16,550 nucleotides of DNA from Acholeplasmataceae bacterium. GTDB lineage: Bacteria; Bacillota_I; Bacilli_A; Acholeplasmatales; Acholeplasmataceae. The DNA lies in assembly GCA_030656435.1 (NCBI GenBank), contig JAUSOA010000238.1, positions 1 through 16,550 of the forward strand, given 5' to 3'. A program made the translations under genes and the position numbers. The notes beneath the pieces were generated by a model. The model was given only the letters and a program-made list of their open reading frames with translations. It had not been told where the DNA came from and did not search any database. Positions 1-6,347 of this stretch are shown piece after piece (the stretch's first letter is position 1; each line of letters starts with the position of its first letter).

Positions 1-54
1 ACGGATGATTGACGATGGAAAGGGGATATGGTTTGGGGAAACCATATAAAATTA

Positions 55-453
55 ATGAAAAAAATAATGATTATTGTTTTGTTTTCTTTTGTATTGATGC
101 TAAGCAGCTGCAAAATTCGCGATATGGCAGAAAAATACGATGATGAGGATTATATTACCTCTAATTTTACACAAACAGTTTGGATAGGAAAAATAGAAAC
201 ACCAAGTAAAGTATCATTTAGAAGCTTTTCAGGCTCTGATTTATTAACTACAATAGCTTCGAATAAATCAGCAACAATCACTATTGATAGAGAAATTACA
301 GAAGGCAGATTTAAGGTGGTTTTGATTACTCATAATGACCAGATTATTGAACTTGAAGATGGTACTTATTATCATCAAGGAACCTCGAGTTCTGCAAGGT
401 TAAAAATACTAGGTGATAACGCAAGAGGTTGGTATAAAATTAAAATTGAGTAA
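55..453 (+). CDS. small putative lipoprotein, unknown function
   Basis: I do not recognise the family. The 132-residue protein starts with a lipoprotein signal peptide: MKK, a hydrophobic core, then the lipobox LSSC with the lipidated cysteine at residue 19. It is therefore probably anchored on the outer face of the membrane. The mature part is polar and looks beta-rich (alternating segments such as KVSFRSF and RFKVVLIT), with no cysteine after the lipobox and no catalytic motif I can name. An in-frame ATG lies at 28, but it would put charged and aromatic residues in front of the signal peptide, and its AAAGGGG sits only 2 nt away; the ATG at 55 gives a canonical signal peptide, although its own ribosome site is weak. 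The upstream region is cut by the window edge, so its promoter or operon partner is unseen. It could be a small binding or regulatory lipoprotein. Confidence 0.7.
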   Translation: MKKIMIIVLFSFVLMLSSCKIRDMAEKYDDEDYITSNFTQTVWIGKIETPSKVSFRSFSGSDLLTTIASNKSATITIDREITEGRFKVVLITHNDQIIELEDGTYYHQGTSSSARLKILGDNARGWYKIKIE

Positions 454-567
454 ATGTGTTATGTAAAGTACGATTAACCCTTTTTATTGATTTATGGAGT
501 CTATTTAAGTATCAAATGATTGTCTTTATAGGACGGATACGCCCTGTTCGGTTTTGAAGCATTCATA

Positions 568-573
568 TATAAT
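568..573 (+). promoter_or_regulatory. weak candidate -10 box (TATAAT)
   Basis: TATAAT lies 37 bases before the preferred start at 611. No good -35 is seen at 16-18 bases upstream, so this is tentative. Confidence 0.25.
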
Positions 574-610
574 GTTAGTATCAACAACGATTAAAAGGAG
601 CAGAAAATAC

Positions 611-1159
611 ATGAAGAAACCAGCAATCCTAATTATGTCTGTTACATTAATGATGATTGGCGTATTAGTACTTGAATATCATTTATCTAGTAATCGAAAG
701 CTCAATATGATTCCTGATGACTATTTTGAGTTTGTGGATTTGGTATCCAATCAAGAATCAAGAATTATTTTATTGGGTGATAATCTTCCTTTTCCTGAAT
801 CTATTCAGCATCAAGTTCTTTCCTCATTTGATGAATTATCAAATTCGATATTAGGAGAAAATGATTTCATTATCATTCACGCATCAAAAAACTCAAGTAA
901 TCACTGTTTCACTCTTGAAGAAATACTCATGCTTAAACTATTCAATCAGCAGGGTGTTACGATACTCTTTGTGGGGTTATCAAGTTATGACTTCTTAAAT
1001 ATAGATAGTAGTATTTCTACTAGTTATCCCTATGGAGTAGGTGTAATCAAAATGAACCCCAACTCATTTGATCAAGGGGACTATGAGATTTATGCTCCCC
1101 AAACTACAAATCTTGAGTTAAGGCTATATAATGTGCTTCGGATGATGGTGTCTAGGTAA
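611..1159 (+). CDS. membrane-anchored protein of unknown function
   Basis: Not recognised. The ATG at 611 has a good ribosome site (AAAAGGAG at 593-600, 10 nt spacer), which is preferred over in-frame TTG 554 or ATG 572 further upstream. The resulting 182-residue protein begins MKKPAILIMSV and has one hydrophobic segment at about residues 4-22 with no lipobox cysteine, suggesting an uncleaved N-terminal anchor with the rest outside the cell. The soluble part contains short hydrophobic strands (SRIILLGD, DFIIIHAS, VTILFVGLSS) alternating with polar loops, which resembles an alpha/beta fold, but I can match no catalytic motif. It sits 157 bases after the lipoprotein gene. No terminator is visible between them, so cotranscription is possible. 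Confidence 0.65.
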   Translation: MKKPAILIMSVTLMMIGVLVLEYHLSSNRKLNMIPDDYFEFVDLVSNQESRIILLGDNLPFPESIQHQVLSSFDELSNSILGENDFIIIHASKNSSNHCFTLEEILMLKLFNQQGVTILFVGLSSYDFLNIDSSISTSYPYGVGVIKMNPNSFDQGDYEIYAPQTTNLELRLYNVLRMMVSR

Positions 1160-1189
1160 CAACTATGAAAAAGAAATGTAACCTTTTCA

Positions 1190-1218
1190 TTGTATAATCA
1201 ATTTGTTTGTGTTATTAT
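1190..1218 (+). promoter_or_regulatory. promoter of the RNA-helicase leader
   Basis: TTGTAT at 1190-1195 and TATTAT at 1213-1218 are separated by exactly 17 bases. Transcription would begin near 1225, about 285 bases before the helicase start codon. No comparable promoter is visible between the terminator at 1350-1383 and the gene. Confidence 0.55.
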
Positions 1219-1349
1219 AGTAATGCTTCTCAAGGGATGAATACCAAAAAGAGGAGCGAAAGTAACTACAACACTCTGATCAAATATACTGATCTAGTCG
1301 ATTTCTAATTATTTGATGAACAGTCATCAATATACTATTTGAAACAAAT

Positions 1350-1383
1350 GCGTTGTATGCTTTTTACCTACAACGCTTTTTTT
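1350..1383 (+). terminator. intrinsic terminator inside the helicase leader
   Basis: GCGTTGTA (1350-1357) pairs perfectly with TACAACGC (1369-1376) across an 11-nt loop and is followed directly by seven T (1377-1383). It lies downstream of the leader promoter and upstream of the helicase, so it either ends a short RNA or attenuates the helicase transcript. Confidence 0.75.
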
Positions 1384-1406
1384 GTTGGGTTTTTTCATCC
1401 GAGTCA

Positions 1407-1502
1407 ATTATTACCAATAGTTGACTGCATGAAAGGCGATTATTCGAGATAATTGGCTGTATCAAAGGCAATTATCAAAAAGAAATTGACCTACAAAAAA
1501 GG
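1407..1502 (+). repeat. degenerate 32-bp tandem repeats upstream of helicase RBS
   Basis: Units beginning with ATTATT/ATTATC start at 1407, 1439 and 1471, an exact 32-bp period. Units one and two share ATTATT, TTG, CTG, AT and AAAGGC at matching positions. The third unit is more divergent and runs into the helicase ribosome binding site. The period is not a multiple of three, so this is not a coding repeat. Confidence 0.5.
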
Positions 1503-1509
1503 AGAACAA

Positions 1510-3306
1510 ATGACATTTCAAGATTTAAAGATCATCGCCCCGATTCTAAAGGCGATTGAGGCAGAAGGATATTTAGTCCCGACGCCAATTCAGGAACAAG
1601 CAATACCGGTCCTATTTGAAGGACGCGATATTCTAGGAAGTGCCCAAACAGGCACAGGGAAAACTGCAGCATTTGCAGTACCAATAATACAAGGGCTTTA
1701 TGAAAGTGAAAGACACTTTACCAATAAAAGACAAATTCAAGCATTGGTCTTAGCTCCGACAAGAGAGTTAGCTGACCAAATTAAAGAATCATTTAGAAAT
1801 TACTCTAAAAATCTTGGTATTAAGTCTGAGGTTGTCTATGGTGGTGTATCACAAAGAAGCCAAGAAGCGGCCTTAAACAAGGGTTTAGACGTCTTGATTG
1901 CTACACCAGGTAGATTACTTGATTTAATGAATCAAGGACTTGTAAACTTAGAATACGTGAAATACTTTGTCTTAGATGAAGCGGATCGTATGCTCGATAT
2001 GGGATTCATAATGGACGTCAACAAGATTGTCGCGAAAATCCCTAAGGTTAGACAAACGATGCTATTTTCTGCAACAATACCCAATGAAATCTTAAAGCTT
2101 GCGAATAGCATGTTAAAGGATCCAGTCCGTATCGAAGTCACTCCACCGGAAACGATGTTAGAAATGATTTCACAATCGCTTTTTCATGTGACTAAAAAGG
2201 ATAAAACCAATTTACTAATTGATTTACTTGTGAATCCAGAGCTATCTTCAGTCTTGATTTTTACAAGAACTAAGCATGGAGCGAACAAACTTGTTAAAGA
2301 ACTCTTGAGTTATGGGGTTAAAGCAGATGCAATTCATGGAAATAAATCACAAAATAACAGACAACAGGCTCTTTTAAATTTTAAAAATGGTAAAATAAGA
2401 GTGTTGGTCGCAACTGACATCGCAGCAAGAGGTATCGATATCGATGATCTCTCTCATGTAATCAACTATGACTTACCTGAATCACCTGAAACATATGTAC
2501 ATAGAATGGGTAGAACAGGTAGAGCAGGATTGAGTGGAGTCGCATTCACATTTTGTAGTCAGGATGAAGTGCATTTATTAAAGGCAATTGAAAAGCACAA
2601 TAAGGAATCAATCCCCATTGTTGAAAATCATCTTTTCAAGGCTTTAGTAGATACATCAAATACATCAACAAGCAGAAAGTCGCAACAAAAAACATCAGCA
2701 AAAAAAGAAGCAACAAAAAATAATTCTAGGAAAACAGAAGGTAAACAGATTATCAAAAAGTCAATGTCGTCCATCAAGGATAAGAAAACGGATAAGCAAA
2801 AGAAGTCTTATCATGCCTTAATTGAAGAGCAAGAATTGAAATCATCAGGTGGTTTCAAACGTTCTGAGCAAGCGAAGAAGAGAGTTGAACCAGTAGTCGT
2901 CGAAGATGATGAACAGAAAAAGGAAAAGTTTACTCCTAAGTTCGTTCCTAAGTATGCACAAAAAGCAGACGTGGATAGACCAAAGAGAAGCTATTCAGAT
3001 TCTCCTAGATCATCAGGTGGTAGTTCAGATTATCCAAGAAAGAGCTATGAAGGATCGTCTTCTAGACCATCAGGCACTGGATATCAAGGCTCCAAGCCAA
3101 GTGGTACAGGTTACCAAGGCTCTAAACCATCAGGTTCTGGCTACCAAGGCTCTAAGCCAAGTGGTGCAGGATATCAAGGGTCTAAGCCATCAGGTACAGG
3201 CTATCAAGGATCTAAACCGAGTGGTTCTGCTGGGTATGCTAAAAAGAGTGATTCTAGCTCTTATGCAAAAAAGCCGTATACAACCAATCGTACAAGCAAC
3301 AAATAA
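1510..3306 (+). CDS. DEAD-box ATP-dependent RNA helicase (CshA/RhlE-like) with repeat tail
   Basis: A cytoplasmic ATP-dependent RNA-unwinding enzyme; family members act in ribosome assembly, mRNA decay and cold adaptation. All core motifs are visible in the 598-residue product: the Q motif (FQDL with PTPIQ, residues 3-30), Walker A AQTGTGKT (45-52), PTRELA, TPGRLLD, DEAD (156-159), SAT (187-189), IFTRTK, TDIAARGID and HRMGRTGR (331-338). The helicase core ends near residue 385. The remaining ~210 residues are low-complexity, rich in Lys and Ser, then Gly/Ser/Pro, and include five tandem GYQGSKPSG[TSA] decapeptides (524-573), probably a flexible RNA-binding tail. The ATG at 1510 follows AAAGGAG at a 5-nt spacer; the in-frame TTG at 1453 lacks a site and would add residues before the Q motif. 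Tail type and core do not let me pick a single subfamily name. Confidence 0.95.
   Translation: MTFQDLKIIAPILKAIEAEGYLVPTPIQEQAIPVLFEGRDILGSAQTGTGKTAAFAVPIIQGLYESERHFTNKRQIQALVLAPTRELADQIKESFRNYSKNLGIKSEVVYGGVSQRSQEAALNKGLDVLIATPGRLLDLMNQGLVNLEYVKYFVLDEADRMLDMGFIMDVNKIVAKIPKVRQTMLFSATIPNEILKLANSMLKDPVRIEVTPPETMLEMISQSLFHVTKKDKTNLLIDLLVNPELSSVLIFTRTKHGANKLVKELLSYGVKADAIHGNKSQNNRQQALLNFKNGKIRVLVATDIAARGIDIDDLSHVINYDLPESPETYVHRMGRTGRAGLSGVAFTFCSQDEVHLLKAIEKHNKESIPIVENHLFKALVDTSNTSTSRKSQQKTSAKKEATKNNSRKTEGKQIIKKSMSSIKDKKTDKQKKSYHALIEEQELKSSGGFKRSEQAKKRVEPVVVEDDEQKKEKFTPKFVPKYAQKADVDRPKRSYSDSPRSSGGSSDYPRKSYEGSSSRPSGTGYQGSKPSGTGYQGSKPSGSGYQGSKPSGAGYQGSKPSGTGYQGSKPSGSAGYAKKSDSSSYAKKPYTTNRTSNK
3079..3228 (+). 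repeat. five 30-bp coding repeats (GYQGSKPSGx)
   Basis: Five consecutive 30-bp units each encode GYQGSKPSG followed by T, S, A, T and S. Codons differ freely between units (GGA/GGT/GGC, TAT/TAC, CCA/CCG, TCA/AGT), so the peptide rather than the DNA is conserved. Confidence 0.95.
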
Positions 3307-3309
3307 CAA

Positions 3310-3356
3310 AAAGGGACTGCAATTATGAAATTATATTTCATGCAGTCCCTTTTTTA
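3310..3356 (+). terminator. terminator of the helicase gene
   Basis: AAAGGGACTGCA (3310-3321) pairs with TGCAGTCCCTTT (3341-3352), with an inner TGAAA/TTTCA stem (3326-3330 with 3336-3340), then a T run to 3355. It begins 4 bases after the stop codon. Confidence 0.9.
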
Positions 3357-3360
3357 TTAA

Positions 3361-3383
3361 AAAAAATCACCAAGGGGTGATTT
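3361..3383 (-). terminator. terminator of the ferredoxin gene
   Basis: AAATCACC (3364-3371) pairs with GGTGATTT (3376-3383) around a 4-nt loop. On the minus strand the stem is followed by a T run (plus-strand A run from 3366 back to about 3359). It converges with the helicase terminator. Confidence 0.8.
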
Positions 3384-3403
3384 CTCTTTTTGTTTCTATT
3401 TAT

Positions 3404-3571
3404 TTAAACTTCAATGATTGCGTCAGTAGGACATACTGTTTGGCATGCGCCACAATCAATACAAATATCTTCGTCGATAACGTAGATATCTCCTTCAGAA
3501 ATACAATCAACTGGGCACTCAGCTTGGCAAGCGCCACATGCGATACAAACATCAGTAATTCTTCTTGGCAT
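3404..3571 (-). CDS. 2[4Fe-4S] bacterial-type ferredoxin
   Basis: A small soluble electron carrier of 55 residues, the usual length for clostridial-type ferredoxins. Two cluster motifs of the form CxxCxxCxxxCP are present: Cys 9, 12, 15, 19 and Cys 37, 40, 43, 47. There is an additional Cys at 23. An acidic segment (EGDIYVIDED) lies between the halves, as is common in the family. The start MPRRITDVC is set by AGGAGGA (plus strand 3578-3584) 7 nt before the ATG; a longer in-frame upstream reading adds a hydrophobic stretch with no family match and is not used. It is monocistronic, with its own promoter and terminator. Its redox partner (for example pyruvate:ferredoxin oxidoreductase) is not in the window. 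Confidence 0.95.
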   Translation of the reverse strand: MPRRITDVCIACGACQAECPVDCISEGDIYVIDEDICIDCGACQTVCPTDAIIEV

Positions 3572-3594
3572 AATTTTATCCTCCATACGTGGGT

Positions 3595-3622
3595 ATATTA
3601 ATATTTTATAGAAAGTTGTCAA
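3595..3622 (-). promoter_or_regulatory. promoter of the ferredoxin gene
   Basis: On the minus strand TTGACA (plus 3617-3622) and TAATAT (plus 3595-3600) are separated by 16 bases. The -35 is a perfect consensus. Transcription would start about 15 nt before the ribosome binding site's start codon region. Confidence 0.6.
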
Positions 3623-3729
3623 GAAATACAACCTGTAACAGCAATTATCTTTATTTTCTTTGATTTTAAGCAGTATACTACCATATATTTTATGTTTATT
3701 CTAAAATAGAAGACAAAGGAGGGTTTTAT

Positions 3730-4092
3730 ATGAAAAAATTGTATCTTTTCGTAGTGCTGATATCGGTCTTAACACTTTCTGCATGTGCTAATGAAAGTAG
3801 TCCAACAATACCAGTAGAAACTGAACCTATTGTATCTGATCCCGTAGAAACTGAACTACCAACTATGACTTTAGCAGAGCTTTCAGCATTTGATGGAAAA
3901 AATGGTGCAAAGGCTTATGTTGCAATTAGTGGATATGTATACGATGTTACAAATTCTGTTTATTGGCCAAATGGTAATCATAATGGTTATCAGGCTGGTC
4001 GCGATTTAACAATACCTTTAAATCAATCACCACATGGAATCGCAAATGTTCAAAGATTTCCAATTGTTGCTAAGCTAGCAAGTGGTGGATAA
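3730..4092 (+). CDS. cytochrome b5-like heme-binding lipoprotein
   Basis: A 120-residue exported protein. MKKLYLFVV begins a signal peptide ending in the lipobox LSAC, with lipidated Cys19. A Pro/Glu-rich linker carrying PVETE twice follows (residues 28-44), then a cytochrome b5-like heme/steroid-binding domain (about 46-115). Diagnostic segments are TLAELSAFDGKNG, AYVAISGYVYDVTNS, NHNGYQAGRDLT and SPHG; His84 and His102 are the likely axial heme ligands by analogy with the family. AAAGGAGGG at 3715-3723 sets the start. Only 2 nt separate it from the downstream ferric-reductase-like membrane gene, so the two are almost certainly cotranscribed and probably exchange electrons at the membrane surface. 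The substrate is not deducible. Confidence 0.88.
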   Translation: MKKLYLFVVLISVLTLSACANESSPTIPVETEPIVSDPVETELPTMTLAELSAFDGKNGAKAYVAISGYVYDVTNSVYWPNGNHNGYQAGRDLTIPLNQSPHGIANVQRFPIVAKLASGG

Positions 4093-4094
4093 TT

Positions 4095-4766
4095 ATGGAT
4101 TTTATTGTTAGAAATCTTGGAGTTTTTATTGCCCCAATACTATTTGTTTTGATTTATTTCTTTGGAAGACACATTCATAGGAATCAATATAAATATGAGA
4201 TTGCAGCATTTATACTTGCAAATATTGTGATATTGATTCAACCAAGATTCTTGAATATCCCTATCCCATTTTTAAATTTATTGATAACAAGTGGACATTT
4301 AAGCTTAGCAATCTTTTTACTTGTCATATTTACAGGAGTGCTTAAGAAAAATAGTAAAGCTAAAAAGGCATTATCACTTGTTAGAGGAGAACTCGCAGTG
4401 ATTGGTTTCATCTTTTTACTACCACATGCCTTTGCTAGACTTGCACTAGCGCTATCAGGGTATAATATGTCTGGCTTATTTGCATTCATTATATTAATTC
4501 CGCTTGTTGTCACATCGTTTATGGTTATTCGAAAGAAGATGAATCCAAAACATTGGAAGAATTTGCATAAGCTCGCGTATGTAGCGTACATCCTTATTTA
4601 TATACACCTAGCTTTCAACATCAGTTCAAACCCAAATAATAGGTTTATTAGATTCGATACTTACGCTCTACTCTATCATTTAATTCTTGTAACGTACATT
4701 GTATTAAGGGTCATATATGTGACTGTTCCTAATTTAAAGAAGAAAAAAGAAAAAAAACCTGCATAG
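4095..4766 (+). CDS. ferric reductase-like transmembrane protein (MsrQ/YedZ-like)
   Basis: A 223-residue integral membrane protein with about six hydrophobic helices and a basic C-terminal tail. It matches the ferric-reductase-like transmembrane (heme b) family: an intramembrane SGH (His68), RGELAVIGF...LPHA (Arg97, His111), and WKNLHKLAYVAYILIYIH with His158 and His171 spaced 13 apart, the expected heme-ligand pattern. In MsrPQ-type systems such proteins pass electrons from the cytoplasmic side or the quinone pool to an extracytoplasmic partner. No msrP is seen; the partner here is most simply the cytochrome b5-like lipoprotein encoded 2 nt upstream. It has no strong Shine-Dalgarno and is probably translated by coupling. 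Its stop codon (4764-4766) lies within the terminator loop/stem. No cytoplasmic FAD/NAD domain is fused to it. Confidence 0.82.
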   Translation: MDFIVRNLGVFIAPILFVLIYFFGRHIHRNQYKYEIAAFILANIVILIQPRFLNIPIPFLNLLITSGHLSLAIFLLVIFTGVLKKNSKAKKALSLVRGELAVIGFIFLLPHAFARLALALSGYNMSGLFAFIILIPLVVTSFMVIRKKMNPKHWKNLHKLAYVAYILIYIHLAFNISSNPNNRFIRFDTYALLYHLILVTYIVLRVIYVTVPNLKKKKEKKPA

Positions 4767-4774
4767 GTTTTTTT
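4751..4774 (+). terminator. terminator overlapping the stop codon of the membrane reductase
   Basis: AAAAAAACCT (4751-4760) pairs with AGGTTTTTTT (4765-4774) around the loop GCAT. The TAG stop at 4764-4766 is inside the hairpin. Confidence 0.8.
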
Positions 4775-4780
4775 GTTTTA

Positions 4781-4880
4781 TGTATGAATATGTATGAAGG
4801 TAGCAACATATAAAACTGATATTATGTAAATAGTATTAAATAAAATACATAATATGAAAATATAGTATACAAAATGAAAA
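4781..4880 (+). repeat. 10-bp-phased TATGAAAA-type direct repeats upstream of ice-binding gene
   Basis: Decamers TGTATGAATA (4781), TGTATGAAGG (4791), ATTATGTAAA (4821), AATATGAAAA (4851) and AAAATGAAAA (4871) all have ATG at the same position modulo 10. All lie on one strand, as direct repeats. The same arrangement is found at 7151-7270. Confidence 0.55.
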
Positions 4881-4894
4881 TATAGGTTTATACT
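4866..4894 (+). promoter_or_regulatory. candidate promoter of the ice-binding lipoprotein gene
   Basis: The -10 TATACT at 4889-4894 is identical to that of the HTH gene at 7279. The -35 position (TATACA, 4866-4871, 17-bp spacer) is poor, and a TATGAAAA-type repeat lies in the spacer, suggesting an activator-dependent promoter. Confidence 0.5.
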
Positions 4895-4955
4895 TATGGT
4901 ACTTGGATTAAAGATGATTTTTACTTGTTCAAGCGGAAATAGGAGAATTAATAAA

Positions 4956-6284
4956 ATGAAAACAATAACGAAAGTATTAAATCATAAGGTCATTATGCTT
5001 GTAACCTTAGTGATGATGTTATTTACCTTTGCAGCATGTACGCCTTCAAATGAAGTCCCAACAGATGCTATTCAAGTCACATCAATAGTTGTATCTGGTG
5101 CAGATAATAAAACGACCATTACAGAACTAGAAGGAACACTTCAAATGAGTGTTGTAGTACTTCCAGCAGATGCATTTGATAAGTCAGTGACTTGGTCAGT
5201 TGTCAACACAACAGGTTCTGCAACCATTTCAGCAACTGGCTTACTTAAAGCAGTTTCTAATGGTACAGTGACCGTCACAGCGACTTCAAAGAGTAACATC
5301 AATGTTTATGGCAGCAAAGTTATCACATTATCAAATCAAGCTGCAGCAGATATGGATGCTACACTTACAGATCTAAAAGTTGCCGGAACTAGCGTTTTAG
5401 ACTTCAACCCACTTAATGAAACATATACACATATGATTTCTGAAGGTGTGACAGTAACACCTACAGTTACAGTTGTTAAATATAGTGCAGCTGCTACAGT
5501 AGTAATTACACCAGCTTCAGATGTTACATCAAGTAACATTTTAAACCGTACGACTGTAATTCAAGTAACAAATGGTTCTACAGTAAAAACATATAAGGTT
5601 GTATTTGAAACGCAAATTACACCTGTAAATTTAGGAACAGCTGGCGATTATGCGATTTTAGCTCAAACTGGAATCTCAACAGCTACAACTTCAGACATTA
5701 CAGGCGATATTGCAGTATCTCCATCACCTGCATCCTACATTACTGGATTCTCATTAACTATGGATTCAACCGGAACATTCGCGACTTCAAGCCAGGTCAC
5801 TGGAAAAGTATTTGCATCAGATTATACAACTCCAACTCCTAGTAAATTGACAACTGCGATTTCAGATATGCTTATTGCTTATGCAGATGCTTCAGGTAGA
5901 GCAGCAAATTACACAGAACTTTATAGTGGAGATTTAAGTGGTAAGACACTAACTCCTGGAGTATACAAGTTTAGTAGCTCAGTACTTATCAATACAGCAT
6001 TGACTTTGACAGGTAGTGCAACTGATGTTTGGATTTTCCAGATCTCAGGACAACTTACAATGGCTTCTGATATTCAAATCACCCTAGCTGGTGGAGCAGA
6101 TGCTAAAAACATCGTATGGCAAGTTGCTGATACAGTAGCAATTGGATCAGGTGCTCATTTCGAAGGAACTATCCTTGCTATGACTGACATTTCAATGGGA
6201 ACTAACTCATCGATTAATGGAAGACTTTATGCACAAACAGCAGTAACACTTGATGCAACAACGATGGTTAAATCAAACGACTAA
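4956..6284 (+). CDS. surface lipoprotein with Ig-like, cadherin-like and DUF3494 ice-binding domains
   Basis: A 442-residue exported protein. Residues 1-28 form a lipoprotein signal peptide (LFTFAAC, Cys28). Residues ~40-125 look like a bacterial Ig-like group 2 domain (ISATGLLKAVSNGTVTVTATS). Residues ~134-217 resemble the cadherin-like beta-sandwich domain (LTDLKVAG...FNPLNETYTHMISEGVT...KTYKVVF). Residues ~224-438 match the DUF3494 ice-binding-like beta-solenoid: LGTAGDYAILAQTGIS, SDITGDIAVSP, LTPGVYKFSSSV, DVWIFQISGQLTM, KNIVWQV, GAHFEGTILA and INGRLYAQTAVTLD. Family members bind ice or act as surface adhesins; ice activity itself cannot be read from sequence. Two Ig-type modules after a lipid anchor suggest a stalk holding the solenoid off the cell. 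The start is ATG 4956 after AGGAGA (4941-4946); an in-frame upstream ATG at 4896 adds 20 residues ahead of the signal peptide and is rejected. Confidence 0.9.
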   Translation: MKTITKVLNHKVIMLVTLVMMLFTFAACTPSNEVPTDAIQVTSIVVSGADNKTTITELEGTLQMSVVVLPADAFDKSVTWSVVNTTGSATISATGLLKAVSNGTVTVTATSKSNINVYGSKVITLSNQAAADMDATLTDLKVAGTSVLDFNPLNETYTHMISEGVTVTPTVTVVKYSAAATVVITPASDVTSSNILNRTTVIQVTNGSTVKTYKVVFETQITPVNLGTAGDYAILAQTGISTATTSDITGDIAVSPSPASYITGFSLTMDSTGTFATSSQVTGKVFASDYTTPTPSKLTTAISDMLIAYADASGRAANYTELYSGDLSGKTLTPGVYKFSSSVLINTALTLTGSATDVWIFQISGQLTMASDIQITLAGGADAKNIVWQVADTVAIGSGAHFEGTILAMTDISMGTNSSINGRLYAQTAVTLDATTMVKSND

Positions 6285-6296
6285 AAAATAGCAACA

Positions 6297-6346
6297 AAAA
6301 AAGCGGAATGTTTCTTAACACAAGTTAAGAGGCAAACCGCTTTTTT
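6297..6346. terminator. bidirectional terminator between convergent genes
   Basis: AAAAAAGCGG (6297-6306) pairs with CCGCTTTTTT (6337-6346), with an inner CTTAAC/GTTAAG stem (6314-6319 with 6324-6329). A and T tracts on both sides allow it to serve the ice-binding gene (plus) and the membrane-protein gene ending at 6348 (minus). Confidence 0.85.
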
Positions 6347-6347
6347 A

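Larger units (their letters stand above)
1225..1509 (+). promoter_or_regulatory. long 5' leader of the helicase mRNA, attenuator-like
   Basis: This gene-free stretch lies between a promoter and the helicase and contains, in order: a potential hairpin ATCAAATA/TATTTGAT (1279-1286 with 1310-1317), an intrinsic terminator (1350-1383), and degenerate 32-bp repeats (from 1407). The segment CTACAAC occurs both at 1266-1272 and in the 3' arm of the terminator (1368-1374). TACAAC at 1267-1272 can therefore pair with GTTGTA of the terminator's 5' arm, a possible antiterminator. A 23-codon reading frame (1237-1308) exists but has no properly spaced ribosome site. I could not match the leader to a known riboswitch or T-box. 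Confidence 0.45.

Noticed and set aside
1237..1308. 23-codon frame in the helicase leader as a possible leader peptide
   Set aside because: The AAGGG lies directly against the ATG, too close for a ribosome site, and no codon type dominates.
1225..1350. Lysine or other known riboswitch, because of the GAGGAGCGAAAGTA segment
   Set aside because: Only a short stretch resembles a lysine riboswitch core; the remaining conserved core segments are missing and the downstream gene is not a lysine gene.
2906..3328. 140-codon reading frame overlapping the helicase tail in another plus frame
   Set aside because: It is an out-of-frame reading of the repeat-rich tail, without a ribosome site. The helicase frame has clear motifs throughout.
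3377..3601. Plus-strand reading frame across the ferredoxin gene
   Set aside because: It is antisense to a ferredoxin with two perfect cluster motifs, and has no start signals or family resemblance.
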